Under the pieces are notes generated by a model. It saw nothing but the letters and a program-made list of their open reading frames with translations, had not been told where the DNA came from and ran no database searches. A DNA stretch of 64,000 nucleotides from Novosphingobium sp. (lineage in GTDB: Bacteria; Pseudomonadota; Alphaproteobacteria; Sphingomonadales; Sphingomonadaceae). The DNA is taken from contig JACKKX010000002.1 of assembly GCA_024236215.1 (NCBI GenBank), positions 682,001 through 746,000 on the forward strand, written 5' to 3'. Every line of letters begins with the position of its first letter. Positions within the stretch are counted from its first letter, which is position 1. Both the position numbers and the translations under genes were made by a program. Below, piece by piece: positions 34,734 to 45,573 of the stretch.

Positions 34734-35860
34734 CCGTGGAAGCGATCCGGCCCTTCACCCTGGCAGTGCCCCAGACGCAGCTTGACGATCTCAAGGCCCG
34801 GATTGCCCTGACCCGCTGGCCGGAGCGGGAGACCGTATCCGATTGGTCGCAGGGCGCGCCGCTGACTGCAGTGCAGGATCTGGTGACCTATTGGGGTGAG
34901 GGCTATGACTGGCGCCGGTGCGAGGCGCGGCTCAACGCGCTGGGCCAGTTCAAGACTGAAATTCAGGGTCTCGAAATCCATTTTCTTCACGTGCGCTCGC
35001 CGCGCGCCGATGCGCTGCCGCTGGTCATCACCCACGGCTGGCCGGGATCGGTGGTTGAATTCCTCGGGGTTATCGATGCTTTGACCAATCCGCCCAAGGG
35101 TGAGCTGGCATTCGATGTGGTCGCGCCCTCACTGCCGGGGTTCGGTTTTTCGGGCAAGCCGGTGGAAACCGGATGGGGTGTGCCCCGAATCGCCTTCGCC
35201 TGGGCCGAGCTGATGGGGCGGCTGGGCTATTCGCGCTGGGTAGCGCAGGGCGGGGACTGGGGCAGCGCGGTCACCACCGCGATCGGTGCGATCAGGCCTG
35301 CGGGATGCCAGGGTATCCACCTCAACATGCCGATCGGGCGCCCCTTGACCGAAGATCTGGAAAACCCAGCCCCGGACGAGGCGCGGGCGCTCAAGGCGCT
35401 GCAATTCTATCAGGATTGGGATTCGGGCTATTCCAAGCAGCAAAGCACCCGCCCGCAGAGTCTGGGTTATGGGCTGGTCGATAGTCCGGCGGGGCTGGCG
35501 GGGTGGATTCTTGAGAAGATCCGGGCCTGGACCGACAATTCCGGCTCGCCCTACGATGCGCTCAGCCGCGATGCGGTGCTGGATAACCTGATGCTCTACT
35601 GGCTTCCGGGCACCGGGGCATCTTCGGCGCGGCTCTATTGGGAAAGCTTCAACAGCTTTGCCCCGGTGGAGATCGATCTGCCCGTGGCGGTCAGCGCCTT
35701 TCCGAAGGAGATCCTTCCCACCCCGCGCAAATGGGCCGAGCGCAGTTTCCGCAACCTCGTCCACTGGGGTGAGATGGACCGGGGCGGGCACTTCGCAGCC
35801 TGGGAGCAGCCCGAAGCCTTCGTGCGCGAGCTGCGGAGCGCTTTTGCGAAGATGATCTGA
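34730..35860 (+). CDS. Epoxide hydrolase (EHN-type alpha/beta hydrolase)
   Basis: 376 residues. The N-terminal EHN domain (IRPFTLAVPQTQLDDLKARIALTRWPERE...WGEGYDWRRCEARLNAL) is specific to microsomal-type epoxide hydrolases. The core has oxyanion motif HGWPGS, nucleophile Asp in GGDWGSAVTTAIG and the late His in MDRGGHFAAWEQPE. It opens epoxides to diols. ATG 34730 overlaps the thioesterase stop. Confidence 0.94.
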   Translation: MTVEAIRPFTLAVPQTQLDDLKARIALTRWPERETVSDWSQGAPLTAVQDLVTYWGEGYDWRRCEARLNALGQFKTEIQGLEIHFLHVRSPRADALPLVITHGWPGSVVEFLGVIDALTNPPKGELAFDVVAPSLPGFGFSGKPVETGWGVPRIAFAWAELMGRLGYSRWVAQGGDWGSAVTTAIGAIRPAGCQGIHLNMPIGRPLTEDLENPAPDEARALKALQFYQDWDSGYSKQQSTRPQSLGYGLVDSPAGLAGWILEKIRAWTDNSGSPYDALSRDAVLDNLMLYWLPGTGASSARLYWESFNSFAPVEIDLPVAVSAFPKEILPTPRKWAERSFRNLVHWGEMDRGGHFAAWEQPEAFVRELRSAFAKMI

Positions 35861-35916
35861 CCAACCCCTTGCCCTCCTTTCGCCACCCGCTAAGCCTTGG
35901 GGCAAAGGGGAGGGAC

Positions 35917-37302
35917 ATGAACGACCAGATTCCAGCCGAGGATATCGCTACCGGTGCCTATGGCGCTCCCGCGCTTAGCAAATCGCTGGAGAACCGGCAC
36001 ATCTCGATGATCGCGATAGGCGGGATTATCGGCGCGGGGTTGTTCGTAGGTTCTTCGACCACGATCAGCCAGGTTGGCCCGGCGGCAGTGGTTTCCTATG
36101 GCGTGGCGGGGCTCATCATCATGCTGGTGATGCGGATGATCTCGGAAATGGCCGCCGCGCTCAGCGGAGTGCAGGCGTTTCCCGATTTCGCTCGCGCCGG
36201 GATCGGCCACTGGGCCGGGTTCCTTTCGGGCTGGCTCTATTGGTATTTCTGGGTGGTGGTGGTCGCGATCGAGGCGATCGCGGGTGCCAAGATTCTCAGC
36301 CATTGGTACCCGCAGTTTGCCACCTGGGAGATCGGGGTAGGGCTGATGGCGCTTCTCACCGCAGTCAACCTGATGTCGACCCGTTCCTACGGCGAGTTCG
36401 AGTTCTGGTTTTCGCTGACCAAGGTGGTGGCAATCGTGGTGTTCATCGCGGTGGCGGGCGCCTGGGCCACAGGCATGACCAGCCCGGAGGGATCGACCTT
36501 CGGCAACCTTACCGCGCACGGCGGCTTTGCGCCCAACGGCTGGGGCGGGGTGATGGCGGCGGTCGCATCGACCATCTTCGCGCTGTGCGGGGCGGAGATT
36601 TCGACCATCGCCGCGGCCGAAAGCGCCGAACCGGCGAGGGCGGTGGCGCGGCTTTCGGTATCGGTGACGGTCCGGATCGTGGTGTTCTACATCCTCTCGC
36701 TGCTGATGATCGTGGCCGTGGTGCCCTGGCAGCAGATCGTCCCGGGCTATTCGCCCTTTGCCACCACTCTGGCGGCGATGCAGGTGCCGGGCGGTGAAAC
36801 GATCATGAACCTGGTGGTTCTGGTGGCGGTGCTTTCGTGCCTCAATTCGGGTCTTTATGTGACCAGCCGCACGCTGTTCAACCTCGCAGGTCATGGCGAT
36901 GCGCCGCAGTGGCTGGTGGCGGTTAACCGGCGGCAGGTGCCGGCGCGCGCGATCCTGGTTGCCAGCCTGTTTTCATATGGCGCGCTGGCGGCGGAGCGAC
37001 TCTCGCCCGACAAGGTGTTCAGCTTCCTGCTCAATTCCTCGGGGGTGACGATGCTGCTGCTCTACCTGATGGTGGCCGCAGCGCAGCTGCGCCTACGGGC
37101 GCGTTTTGCGGCCGAGGGACGGCAACTGCAGCTCAGGATGTGGTTCCACCCGTTCGGCACGCTGTTTGCCGTTGCGGCGATGCTGTCGGTGATCCTGTTC
37201 ATGGCCGCGACGCCCGATCTCGCCAGCCAGTTCTGGATGAGCCTGGCGGTGGCGACGGCATTCCTGCTGGGGTTCGGGGCTATGAAGGCTGCGCGGGGCT
37301 GA
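35917..37302 (+). CDS. Amino acid permease (APC superfamily)
   Basis: 461 residues; ATG 35917 follows a strong GGGGAGGG site. About twelve membrane helices are visible. The first, HISMIAIGGIIGAGLFVGSS, is the substrate-binding signature of the amino acid transporter family, and FALCGAEISTIAAAESAEPARAV is the conserved helix-6 region. It is closest in look to GabP/ProY-type proton symporters, so an amino acid or GABA substrate is likely but not resolved. Confidence 0.92.
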   Translation: MNDQIPAEDIATGAYGAPALSKSLENRHISMIAIGGIIGAGLFVGSSTTISQVGPAAVVSYGVAGLIIMLVMRMISEMAAALSGVQAFPDFARAGIGHWAGFLSGWLYWYFWVVVVAIEAIAGAKILSHWYPQFATWEIGVGLMALLTAVNLMSTRSYGEFEFWFSLTKVVAIVVFIAVAGAWATGMTSPEGSTFGNLTAHGGFAPNGWGGVMAAVASTIFALCGAEISTIAAAESAEPARAVARLSVSVTVRIVVFYILSLLMIVAVVPWQQIVPGYSPFATTLAAMQVPGGETIMNLVVLVAVLSCLNSGLYVTSRTLFNLAGHGDAPQWLVAVNRRQVPARAILVASLFSYGALAAERLSPDKVFSFLLNSSGVTMLLLYLMVAAAQLRLRARFAAEGRQLQLRMWFHPFGTLFAVAAMLSVILFMAATPDLASQFWMSLAVATAFLLGFGAMKAARG

Positions 37303-37304
37303 CG

Positions 37305-37901
37305 CTAGTCGAGCGCCCGACGTTCTTCCCGGCTGAGGCGATAGGGAGCCACGATCGGCGCAAGCGTATCGTGATCGAACAGCGGGCATCGGCGCCTGTC
37401 GCCCGAGAGAGTATCTTTCGCCGCCCGTTTGAGGAAACCCCAGGTCAGGCCCATGAAGGTCAATTCGTGCAACCCGCCCGTGTCACCCAAGGCTTCGCGC
37501 AAAAACAGATGGCCTTTCGGTGGTCCAAGCACCGCATTTACTTGATCGGGGTTACAGGCGCTGAGATGCGTGGTGACAAAGGGCACGCGCCCATTTGCCC
37601 AGGTGTTGAACAGCGGCGAGCGACAACAGGCCGCGTACCAGCGCATCAGCGGCTTGTCGGTCAGGTGCAGGGTGGCGAGATGGTCCAGGCCGGAGGCGAT
37701 CCGCAAACGTGCGCAGCGCGACTGGTAGAGCTCGGTCCCGCCATTTCGGTCGAGTACCCGCTCGGAATGCCCGAGATAGCGGGTCAGGGCGCGGCAGTCG
37801 GTGCAATGGCAGACAACATGATCGCCGTCTGCCGGGCTGGCTTCATTCACCACGCCGGTCACCGCGCCGCACTGGCAGGAAAAAGGAAGGTCGAACCCCA
37901 T
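37305..37901 (-). CDS. DUF6151 (GFA-like, zinc-cysteine) protein
   Basis: 198 residues. Cysteine motifs CQCGAVTG, CHCTDC and CCRSPLFNTW are laid out like the zinc sites of the glutathione-dependent formaldehyde-activating (GFA/Mss4) fold. No enzyme function is established for DUF6151. It lies between the convergent permease and the ilvC gene and is probably its own unit. Confidence 0.8.
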   Translation of the reverse strand: MGFDLPFSCQCGAVTGVVNEASPADGDHVVCHCTDCRALTRYLGHSERVLDRNGGTELYQSRCARLRIASGLDHLATLHLTDKPLMRWYAACCRSPLFNTWANGRVPFVTTHLSACNPDQVNAVLGPPKGHLFLREALGDTGGLHELTFMGLTWGFLKRAAKDTLSGDRRRCPLFDHDTLAPIVAPYRLSREERRALD

Positions 37902-37948
37902 GGCCCGACCTTACCCTTGTTCTTCGCTTTTGGAACCCTTGGCGGCGC

Positions 37949-38977
<1,029 letters not shown>

Positions 38978-38987
38978 TTACTTCATT

Positions 38988-39080
38988 CGTCATGCTGAAC
39001 TCGTTTCAGCATCCATTGTGCCATGATCACCGACCAGTGCCTTGAGGCACGATGGACCCTGAAACAAGATCAGGGCGACG
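38988..39080. repeat. Imperfect inverted repeat between ilvN and ilvC
   Basis: Left arm CGTC-(A/G)-T/C-G/C-CTGA...GTTTCAG...TCCAT from 38988 pairs with the right arm ending at 39080 (GGACCCTGAAACAAGATCAG), about 35 bp per arm around a 23-bp loop. The arm resembles the CGTCACCCTGAACTTGTTTCAG repeat also present at 46004. It fills most of the ilvN-ilvC gap and might shape transcript processing between them. Confidence 0.75.
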
Positions 39081-39100
39081 GTGAAAGTGAAAATTCGAAT

Positions 39101-39619
39101 CTATGCCCCTGCAGCTCCGCGCATCATGCCGACCACCCCGGTGCGGCCCACCTCGACCAGCCCCAGCTCGCGCATCAGCGCGACGAAGCGGTCGATCTTC
39201 TCGGGCGCGCCGGTCAGCTCGAAGATGAAGCTGCTGGTGGTGGTGTCGATCACGCTGGCGCGGAACACATCGGCGAGGCGCAGGGCCTCGACCCGGGCGT
39301 CGCCGGTGCCCGCCACCTTGACCAGCGCCAGCTCCCGCTCGACGTGCGGGCCAGCCTCGGTCAGATCGATCACCCGATGAACCGGCACCAGCCGGTCGAG
39401 CTGGGCGTGGATCTGGTCGATCACCGCAGGTGGTCCGTGGGTGACGATGGTGATCCGGCTGACCGAATGGTTCTCGGTGATGTCGGCCACGGTCAGGCTG
39501 TCGATGTTATAGCCGCGCGCGGTGAACAGCCCGGCGATCTTGGCCAGAATCCCGGCTTCGTTATCGACCGTGATGGTCAGGACATGGCGTTCTGACGCCT
39601 CTTGCTTGATCTTCATCAT
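39101..39619 (-). CDS. ilvN: Acetolactate synthase small (regulatory) subunit
   Basis: 172 residues from 39619 (an ATG one codon downstream is also possible). An N-terminal ACT domain (HVLTITVDNEAGILAKIAGLFTARGYNIDSLTVA) is followed by the C-terminal small-subunit domain with ELALVKVAGTGDARVEALRLADVFRASVIDTTTSSFIFELTG. It binds valine and regulates the large subunit. It starts 11 bp after the ilvB stop. The IlvN and IlvH names are used interchangeably for this form. Confidence 0.95.
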   Translation of the reverse strand: MMKIKQEASERHVLTITVDNEAGILAKIAGLFTARGYNIDSLTVADITENHSVSRITIVTHGPPAVIDQIHAQLDRLVPVHRVIDLTEAGPHVERELALVKVAGTGDARVEALRLADVFRASVIDTTTSSFIFELTGAPEKIDRFVALMRELGLVEVGRTGVVGMMRGAAGA

Positions 39620-39630
39620 CACAGGTGTCC

Positions 39631-41373
39631 TCACACCAGCGCCTTGGCGGCATCGTCCATGGTGCCCGCCACCGCATCGCCGTAGAGGATCATCTCGGTA
39701 TGCGCCGCGCCCGAGGGGATCATCGGGAAGCAATTGGCCTCCTTGGCGACCAGGCAATCGACGAAGACCGGGCCGGGATGATCGATCATCGCCTGGATGC
39801 CCGCGTCTAGCTGGCTTTCGTTCTCGATGCGGATGCCCTTCCACCCGTAGGCTTCAGCCAGCTTCACGAAATCGGGCAGACTGTCGGAATAGCTTTCCGA
39901 ATAGCGGCTTTCATAGGTCAGTTCCTGCCATTGGCGGACCATGCCCATCCATTCGTTGTTGAGTACGAAAACCTTGACCGGGAGGCGGAACTGGGTGGCA
40001 GTACCCATTTCCTGCACGTTCATCTGGATCGAGGCGTCGCCGGCGATGTCGATCACCAGGCGGCCCGGATTGCCCAGCTGCGCGCCAATCGCGGCGGGCA
40101 GGCCATAGCCCATCGTGCCCAGCCCGCCCGAGGTGAGCCAGCGGTTGGGGGCGAACTGCGGGAAATACTGCGCAGCCCACATCTGGTGCTGGCCGACTTC
40201 GGTGGCGATCACCGGGTCCTTGTCGCGGGTCAGCGCGAACAGACGTTCGATCGCCAGCTGCGGCATGATCGCCTGAGCATTTTTGGGGTAGGCCAGGCTG
40301 TTGCGCGCACGCCAGCCGTCGATCCGGGCCTTCCATTCGCTGAGATCCTGCGGCTTGCGGGTCCCCCAGGCCTCGATCAGCTGTTCCAGCACCTCGGCAC
40401 AATCACCGATTATCGGCAGGTCGACCCGCACGGTCTTATTGATCGAGGCGCGGTCGATATCGACGTGGATCTTGGTGGAATGGGGCGAAAAGGCATCAAG
40501 CCGCCCGGTCACCCGGTCATCGAAGCGCGCGCCCAGGCACAGGATCAAGTCGGCCCGGTTCATCGCCATGTTGGATTCGAAGGTGCCGTGCATGCCCAGC
40601 ATGCCCAGCCAGTCCGGGTGATCGGCGGGAAAGGCGCCAAGACCCATCAGGGTCGAAGTGGTCGGCGCGCCGGTCAGTTCCTGGAGTCGGCGCAGCAGCG
40701 CGGCGGCATGGGGGCCGGAATTGATGACACCGCCGCCAGTATAGAACACAGGGGCTTTGGCATTGGCGAGCAGCTCGATCGCGCGGGCAATGTCGCGGTC
40801 GGCCGCGCGGGTCTGCGGATTGTAGCGCACCTCGCGCTGCGGAGCGGCTTCGCTCCACGCGGCGGACGCAATCTGCACATCCTTGGGAATGTCGATTACC
40901 ACCGGGCCGGGGCGGCCGGTGGTGGCGATGCGAAACGCTTCCTCGACAATCCCCGCCAGTTCGGAAGGGTCCTTCACCAGATAGTTGTGCTTGGTGCAGT
41001 GGCGGGTGATGCCGACGGTATCGGCTTCCTGAAAGGCATCCGATCCGATCAGCGCAGTGGGAACCTGGCCGGTAATCACCACCAGCGGGATCGAATCCAG
41101 AAAGGCATCGGCAATGCCGGTAACGGCATTGGTGGCGCCCGGTCCCGAGGTGACCAGCACCACGCCGGGCTTGCCGGTGGAGCGGGCATAGCCTTCCGCG
41201 GCATGGGCCGCGCCGGCCTCGTGCCGGACCAGGATGTGGCGGATCCGGGCATCGCCGAACAGGGCGTCATAGATCGGCAGGACCGCTCCGCCGGGATAGC
41301 CGAACACGAATTCGACCCCCTGCTTAACCAGGCTTTCGACCAGGATGCTTGCGCCGCTGCGCTCCTCGCTCAC
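39631..41373 (-). CDS. ilvB: Acetolactate synthase large (catalytic) subunit
   Basis: 580 residues from GTG 41373, with AAAGG about 9 bp upstream. The thiamine-diphosphate enzyme motifs are the active-site Glu region [23 protein letters not shown] and the C-terminal [39 protein letters not shown] metal/ThDP motif. It forms acetolactate and acetohydroxybutyrate, the first shared step for valine, leucine and isoleucine. A hairpin-rich leader lies upstream. Confidence 0.97.
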   Translation of the reverse strand: MSEERSGASILVESLVKQGVEFVFGYPGGAVLPIYDALFGDARIRHILVRHEAGAAHAAEGYARSTGKPGVVLVTSGPGATNAVTGIADAFLDSIPLVVITGQVPTALIGSDAFQEADTVGITRHCTKHNYLVKDPSELAGIVEEAFRIATTGRPGPVVIDIPKDVQIASAAWSEAAPQREVRYNPQTRAADRDIARAIELLANAKAPVFYTGGGVINSGPHAAALLRRLQELTGAPTTSTLMGLGAFPADHPDWLGMLGMHGTFESNMAMNRADLILCLGARFDDRVTGRLDAFSPHSTKIHVDIDRASINKTVRVDLPIIGDCAEVLEQLIEAWGTRKPQDLSEWKARIDGWRARNSLAYPKNAQAIMPQLAIERLFALTRDKDPVIATEVGQHQMWAAQYFPQFAPNRWLTSGGLGTMGYGLPAAIGAQLGNPGRLVIDIAGDASIQMNVQEMGTATQFRLPVKVFVLNNEWMGMVRQWQELTYESRYSESYSDSLPDFVKLAEAYGWKGIRIENESQLDAGIQAMIDHPGPVFVDCLVAKEANCFPMIPSGAAHTEMILYGDAVAGTMDDAAKALV

Positions 41374-41418
41374 CGAACCAGACCTTTCATTTCATTGCGC
41401 GGGCCGCCTGAAAGGACC

Positions 41419-41446
41419 GACCCGGCACAGTTGCCTGTGCCGGGTC
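41419..41446 (-). terminator. Strong hairpin in the ilvB leader, possible attenuator
   Basis: A perfect 12-bp stem (GACCCGGCACAG/CTGTGCCGGGTC) with a 4-nt loop is followed on the minus-strand RNA by GGUCCUUUC, a poor U-tract. A second hairpin with 6-bp arms (AACCGC/GCGGTT) lies just upstream at 41468-41483. Placement between the gap start and ilvB suits attenuation, but no convincing Ile/Val/Leu leader peptide with ATG/GTG was found. Confidence 0.45.
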
Positions 41447-41525
41447 TCCCTCTCCAACTCGCGCAAGAACCGCAAGAGCGGTTGTGAGGTGCGCCTCTAT
41501 TTGACGCAAAATATCATGTCAAGCA

Positions 41526-42485
41526 TCAATCACGCAATAAAGATACAAATTGACTATCTACGTCGAAAGTTTTGCTCTCGACTCTAGGCCAATCGCGCGG
41601 CGGCTGGCGGCGGAACCAGGTGAATTGCCGCTTGGCATAGTTGCGGGTGGCCTGGGCACCGCGTCCGCGGGCCTGTTCCAGGGTCATCTCACCGCGCAGC
41701 ATGGCAGCAAGTTCGGGCACTCCGATCGCCCGCATGACAGGTAGCGCTGGATCGAGCTTGCGGGCGAGAAGCTGTCGCACCTCGTCGGTTGCGCCGCGTT
41801 CGAGCATCTGCGCGAAGCGCAGGTCGCAGCGCGCATAGAGCCAGTCGCGCGGAGGCAGCAGCACCAGCGGGTGCAGGGCTACTGCAGTGCCGATCCCGCC
41901 GGTCAGTTCGGCTTGCCATGCCGCCAGCGGCTTGCCGGTGGAACGAACAACCTCGAGCGCGCGGGCGATCCGCGCCGCATCGTTGGGCGCAAGTGCAGCG
42001 GCTCGCGCGGGATCTTCGCGCGAGAGCGCGGAAAAGGCTTCGGCCGCCGGAAGCGCGCGCACTGCCTCGCGCACAGCCGGATCGATTGGCGGAACCGGGG
42101 CGATTCCCTCAAGCAAGGTGCGCAGGTACAGACCGGTGCCGCCAACCAGGATCGGCACTCTGCCCGCGCCGTGCACTTCGGCGATTACGCCGCGCGCGCG
42201 CTCGGCCCAGTCGGCTGCGGAACAGGCCTCGGCCCCGTCCCATTCCCCGAACAGCCGATGCGCCACACCCTGCATTTCATCGGGCGTGGGGCGGGCGGAA
42301 AGCACGGCAAGATCGGCATAGACCTGCGCGCTGTCGGCATTGATGATCGTGGCCGGGCGTCCCTGCGCGATCAGCGCCAGTGCGAGGCGCACCGCCAGAT
42401 CGCTCTTGCCGCTGGCGGTCGGCCCTGCGATGAGCGCCAGCGGCGGCGCCTGGCCGTCCGATTCAGGGGATTGCGACGTGCTCAT
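41526..42485 (-). CDS. miaA: tRNA dimethylallyltransferase MiaA
   Basis: 319 residues. The P-loop is [14 protein letters not shown]; other motifs are [19 protein letters not shown], the DWAERAR helix, [15 protein letters not shown] and the C-terminal [18 protein letters not shown]. It adds the isoprenyl group to A37 of tRNAs reading U-starting codons. ATG 42485 overlaps the divergent serB GTG by 8 bp. Confidence 0.96.
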   Translation of the reverse strand: MSTSQSPESDGQAPPLALIAGPTASGKSDLAVRLALALIAQGRPATIINADSAQVYADLAVLSARPTPDEMQGVAHRLFGEWDGAEACSAADWAERARGVIAEVHGAGRVPILVGGTGLYLRTLLEGIAPVPPIDPAVREAVRALPAAEAFSALSREDPARAAALAPNDAARIARALEVVRSTGKPLAAWQAELTGGIGTAVALHPLVLLPPRDWLYARCDLRFAQMLERGATDEVRQLLARKLDPALPVMRAIGVPELAAMLRGEMTLEQARGRGAQATRNYAKRQFTWFRRQPPRDWPRVESKTFDVDSQFVSLLRD

Positions 42486-43350
42486 TGCCCGGGTGATAGC
42501 ACAGGCCGAAGCGCTGTCTGCCAATTGCGATGCAGCTGTCCACGCGCTTGAGACGGCGGGGCTGGCGGTGCGCGTGGCGGAACCGCTGCGCGGCGATGCG
42601 GGCGTACTGGAGATCGAGACCGGGGCAGGGGATTCTGCGGTGTTACGCGCAGTGATCGATGCACACTTCCATCCGGCGGATCTGCTGGTCAGCGATCACC
42701 GTCCCACCGTGCCTTCGGTTTTCGTTTCGGACATGGATTCGACCATGATCGGGCAGGAATGCATCGACGAGCTGGCCGATTTTGCCGGGATCAAGGACCA
42801 GATCGCCGCGATCACCGAACGCGCGATGCAGGGTGAGCTGGACTTTGCCGAGGCACTGACCGAACGGGTGCGGCTGCTGGGCGGGCTGGGCGAGGACGCG
42901 ATTGTGCAATGCCTGGACGAGCGCATTCGTGACATGCCCGGAGCCGTCACCCTGGTCGCGACGCTGAAGGCACACGGTTGCCGCACCGTGCTGGTAACGG
43001 GCGGATTTCACCAGTTTGCCGATCCCGTGGCCGAGCGGCTGGGTTTCGAGCAGGTGGTGGGCAATCGGCTGGCGACGGCGCATGGTCGGCTGACCGGGGG
43101 TCTGGTGGGCGACATCGTTGACAGTTCGGTCAAGCAGCGGGTGCTGCGCGAGGAAATGGCGCGCCACGGCGGCACCAGTCTGGCTACCGGTGACGGCGCC
43201 AACGACATCCCGATGCTGGTCGCTGCGCATTATGGCCTGGCCTATCACGCCAAGCCCAAGGCACGCCTTGCCGCCAACGGCGCGATCGATCGCGGCGATC
43301 TGACCTCGGTGCTGCGCTTGCTGGGCGTGGCAGAAGGAGAGTGGGCCTAG
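42478..43350 (+). CDS. serB: Phosphoserine phosphatase SerB
   Basis: 290 residues from GTG 42478, supported by AGGGGA 7 bp upstream. HAD motifs are [19 protein letters not shown] (motif I), [10 protein letters not shown] (motif II), the [12 protein letters not shown] lysine region and [24 protein letters not shown] (motifs III/IV). An N-terminal ACT-like stretch precedes. It makes serine from phosphoserine. It is divergent from and overlaps miaA. Confidence 0.95.
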   Translation: MLIARVIAQAEALSANCDAAVHALETAGLAVRVAEPLRGDAGVLEIETGAGDSAVLRAVIDAHFHPADLLVSDHRPTVPSVFVSDMDSTMIGQECIDELADFAGIKDQIAAITERAMQGELDFAEALTERVRLLGGLGEDAIVQCLDERIRDMPGAVTLVATLKAHGCRTVLVTGGFHQFADPVAERLGFEQVVGNRLATAHGRLTGGLVGDIVDSSVKQRVLREEMARHGGTSLATGDGANDIPMLVAAHYGLAYHAKPKARLAANGAIDRGDLTSVLRLLGVAEGEWA

Positions 43351-43928
43351 GCGCCCTTGCGCCCCCTGACCCAGACCGCGATCCGCAGCCCCAGCGCACC
43401 GAGTGAAACCGCCAGCGCCAACACGGCAAAAGGCATCTCTCGCCCCTGGATGACCCGGCCCAGATAGGAAAAGGTGAAGACGAACCACAACCAGTGGATC
43501 CCCAGCGTGTGCAGCCGCTTCCAGTTGCGGCCTAGCTTGCGCATTGCCGCGTCGTTCGATGTCAGGGCCATCAGATAGAGCAGGACATAGGCACCCCCGC
43601 CGCCGATCAGCGTCTGCGCCGTCAGTGCCTTGCCCGCCATGCTGTTGTAGGTTGCCAGCGCATAGAGGTGGACCGTGTGACTGCCAGCAAAACCCAGACC
43701 CCACCAACGCCGGTCGCGCCACAACGCACGGGTGAGAGGGGAGTGCCAGAGCCTCCCGAGCGAGGATGCGGCATAGGTCAGGATGAATAGCGGGAAGCCG
43801 GCCCTTGCGGTCCAGCGCGCGGCATGGAGCCAGCCATCGATCGGATCGACACCCGATCTGAGCCCCAGCATCAGCGCAGAAAGGCTCAGCACCAAGCCCA
43901 GAGCGATCGGCCAGCGACGTGCGATCAT
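43347..43928 (-). CDS. Ferric-reductase-like transmembrane protein
   Basis: 193 residues with about five to six membrane helices. Paired His motifs GSHTVHLYAL and RLHTLGIHWLW, with WKRLH between helices, fit the heme-binding transmembrane domain of the ferric reductase/MsrQ superfamily. No flavin or NADPH domain is attached, so it needs a partner, not seen nearby. It ends tail-to-tail with serB. Confidence 0.7.
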   Translation of the reverse strand: MIARRWPIALGLVLSLSALMLGLRSGVDPIDGWLHAARWTARAGFPLFILTYAASSLGRLWHSPLTRALWRDRRWWGLGFAGSHTVHLYALATYNSMAGKALTAQTLIGGGGAYVLLYLMALTSNDAAMRKLGRNWKRLHTLGIHWLWFVFTFSYLGRVIQGREMPFAVLALAVSLGALGLRIAVWVRGRKGA

Positions 43929-44042
43929 ATCCCTCTCCCAACTCTCTTATGGGCCAGATGGGTAGGCAATTTGCAACTTGATTGCCATCGGATTCAGCTG
44001 TATTGACACTTCTGTAAGTAAGTCGCAGTAACAGGTCCTGCC

Positions 44043-44894
44043 ATGAACATGATGACTTCACCGCCCGAAATCCTGCCCTCGCAGCGCCAGACCCATGTCG
44101 ACTTTGCCGCACCGGACCTGCCGATGATGCTGCCCGGCCGCCCGGAGATGCGCTATGACCTGCCCAAGGCCTGGCGCAATTTCCGCGAGTTGGTAAAGAA
44201 CAAGGAAGATACTTCCAAGGTCACTCCGATTTTCGAAGCCTTGCCCTGGCGTGGGATTTACGACGCGGCACTGAGCTTCCTTAAGACCGAACGCGCGCAG
44301 GAAATCCGCCGCAAGGAACCCTCGCTGGTGCCGATCCTCGACAACCACGAGGAGCTGCGCAAGATGCCCGCGGGCAGCCTCGCCGAGATTTATTGCGATT
44401 TCATGGAGCGCGAAGGGCTCTCGGCGCACGGCCTGGTCGACGAGCTCGACAAGAACCGCCCGCCCGAGATGTACTGGGACGATCAGGTTACCTGGTACTT
44501 CAACCGCATGCGCGACACCCACGATCTGATGCACATCCTTTCCGGGTTCGGCCGCGATGCGCTGGGCGAACAGTGCGTGCTGGCCTTCACCTACAGCCAG
44601 CAGCCGTCGCCTGCGCACCTGTTCCTGGGATACGCCGGGGCGATCGAAATCGCCAAGCGCGCGACGGTCAAGGTTCCGGTGTTCCGTGCAGTGCGCGAAG
44701 GCCAGAAAATGGGCAAGGCCTGCCCGCGGCTGGTCGAGATGGCGATCACCGAGCTGCTGCCACTGCCGATCGAGGAAGTGCGCCGCCGCCTCAACATCAA
44801 GGCGCCGACCTATTACAACCAGGCCCATGCGATGTGGCGCGCGGCGGGGATCGATCCCTACGATTTGATGGCACCGGCCCAGGCTGCGGCCTGA
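44043..44894 (+). CDS. Coq4-family ubiquinone biosynthesis protein
   Basis: 283 residues. The hallmark is the HDxxH-type metal motif in RMRDTHDLMHILSGFGRDALGE, followed by the LGYAGAIEIAKRATVKVPVFRAVREG segment of the Coq4 family. In eukaryotes Coq4 supports ubiquinone assembly, and related bacterial proteins occur in alphaproteobacteria. A TTGACA element at 44003 lies 35 bp upstream with no clear -10. The start may be ATG 44043 or 44049. Confidence 0.9.
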   Translation: MNMMTSPPEILPSQRQTHVDFAAPDLPMMLPGRPEMRYDLPKAWRNFRELVKNKEDTSKVTPIFEALPWRGIYDAALSFLKTERAQEIRRKEPSLVPILDNHEELRKMPAGSLAEIYCDFMEREGLSAHGLVDELDKNRPPEMYWDDQVTWYFNRMRDTHDLMHILSGFGRDALGEQCVLAFTYSQQPSPAHLFLGYAGAIEIAKRATVKVPVFRAVREGQKMGKACPRLVEMAITELLPLPIEEVRRRLNIKAPTYYNQAHAMWRAAGIDPYDLMAPAQAAA

Positions 44895-44898
44895 CCGG

Positions 44899-45573
44899 CT
44901 AGATCCAGCTGGAGATAGCGCCGATCGGCTTGCGCTGCACGGCATGGGCCGGAACCGTGGCGTCTGGCGCGGGGTGACCGACCACTACCAGCATCATCGG
45001 CTTTTCATCGCTGGGCCGCTGGCAGATCGCGTTGAGGAATTTCATCGGCGCGGGCGTGTGGGTCAGCGTGGCAAGCCCCGCCTCGTGCAAGGTCGCGAGC
45101 AGCAATCCCACTGCTATCCCGACGCTTTCGGTGACATAATAGTTCTGCCGATTGTCGCCGGGATTGGGGCCGCCCCGGCGCTGCCCGAACACCGCGATCA
45201 GCCAGGGTGCGGTCTCGAGATAAGGTTTGACATCGTCGGTGCCGAGTGGAGCCAGGGCTTCGAGCCACTCGTCGCTCGCCTTGCCGGCATAGAATTCGCG
45301 TTCCTCTTCCTCCGCCAGTCGGCGTACTTCGCGCTTGGCCTCGAGCGAGGAGATTGCCGCGAAGTGCCACGGCTGATGATTGGCCCCCGATGGCGCAGTG
45401 CCCGCCGCAAGGATTGCCTGCTCAATCACCCGGCGCGGAACCGGGGCATCGGTGAAAAAGCGGCACGTACGCCGGGTGCGCAGGCGCTCATAGCTGGCCC
45501 TCGCCCGCGCAAGCCGCTCCGCATCGGTGAGCACCGGCAGGGCGGGATAGGGCAGCTGGGGATAGTCTCTCAT
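44899..45573 (-). CDS. Nitroreductase-family flavin protein
   Basis: 224 residues from ATG 45573. FMN-binding motif RRTCRFFTDAPVPRRVIEQAILAAGTAPSGANHQPWHF and the later ESVGIAVGLLLATLHEAGLATLTHTPAPMKFL region are typical of NAD(P)H nitroreductases. The physiological substrate is unknown. Its start overlaps the stop of the DUF3052 gene by 4 bp. Iodotyrosine-deiodinase-like relatives share this fold, so the function is not fixed by sequence. Confidence 0.88.
   Translation of the reverse strand: MRDYPQLPYPALPVLTDAERLARARASYERLRTRRTCRFFTDAPVPRRVIEQAILAAGTAPSGANHQPWHFAAISSLEAKREVRRLAEEEEREFYAGKASDEWLEALAPLGTDDVKPYLETAPWLIAVFGQRRGGPNPGDNRQNYYVTESVGIAVGLLLATLHEAGLATLTHTPAPMKFLNAICQRPSDEKPMMLVVVGHPAPDATVPAHAVQRKPIGAISSWI

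Noticed and set aside
39931-41487. 518-residue plus-strand open frame opposite ilvB
   Set aside because: Antisense shadow of acetolactate synthase in high-GC DNA; no family motifs.
41495-41530. Short [12 protein letters not shown] upstream of ilvB as a leader peptide
   Set aside because: It lacks Val/Leu-rich content and overlaps the likely promoter region before the hairpins.
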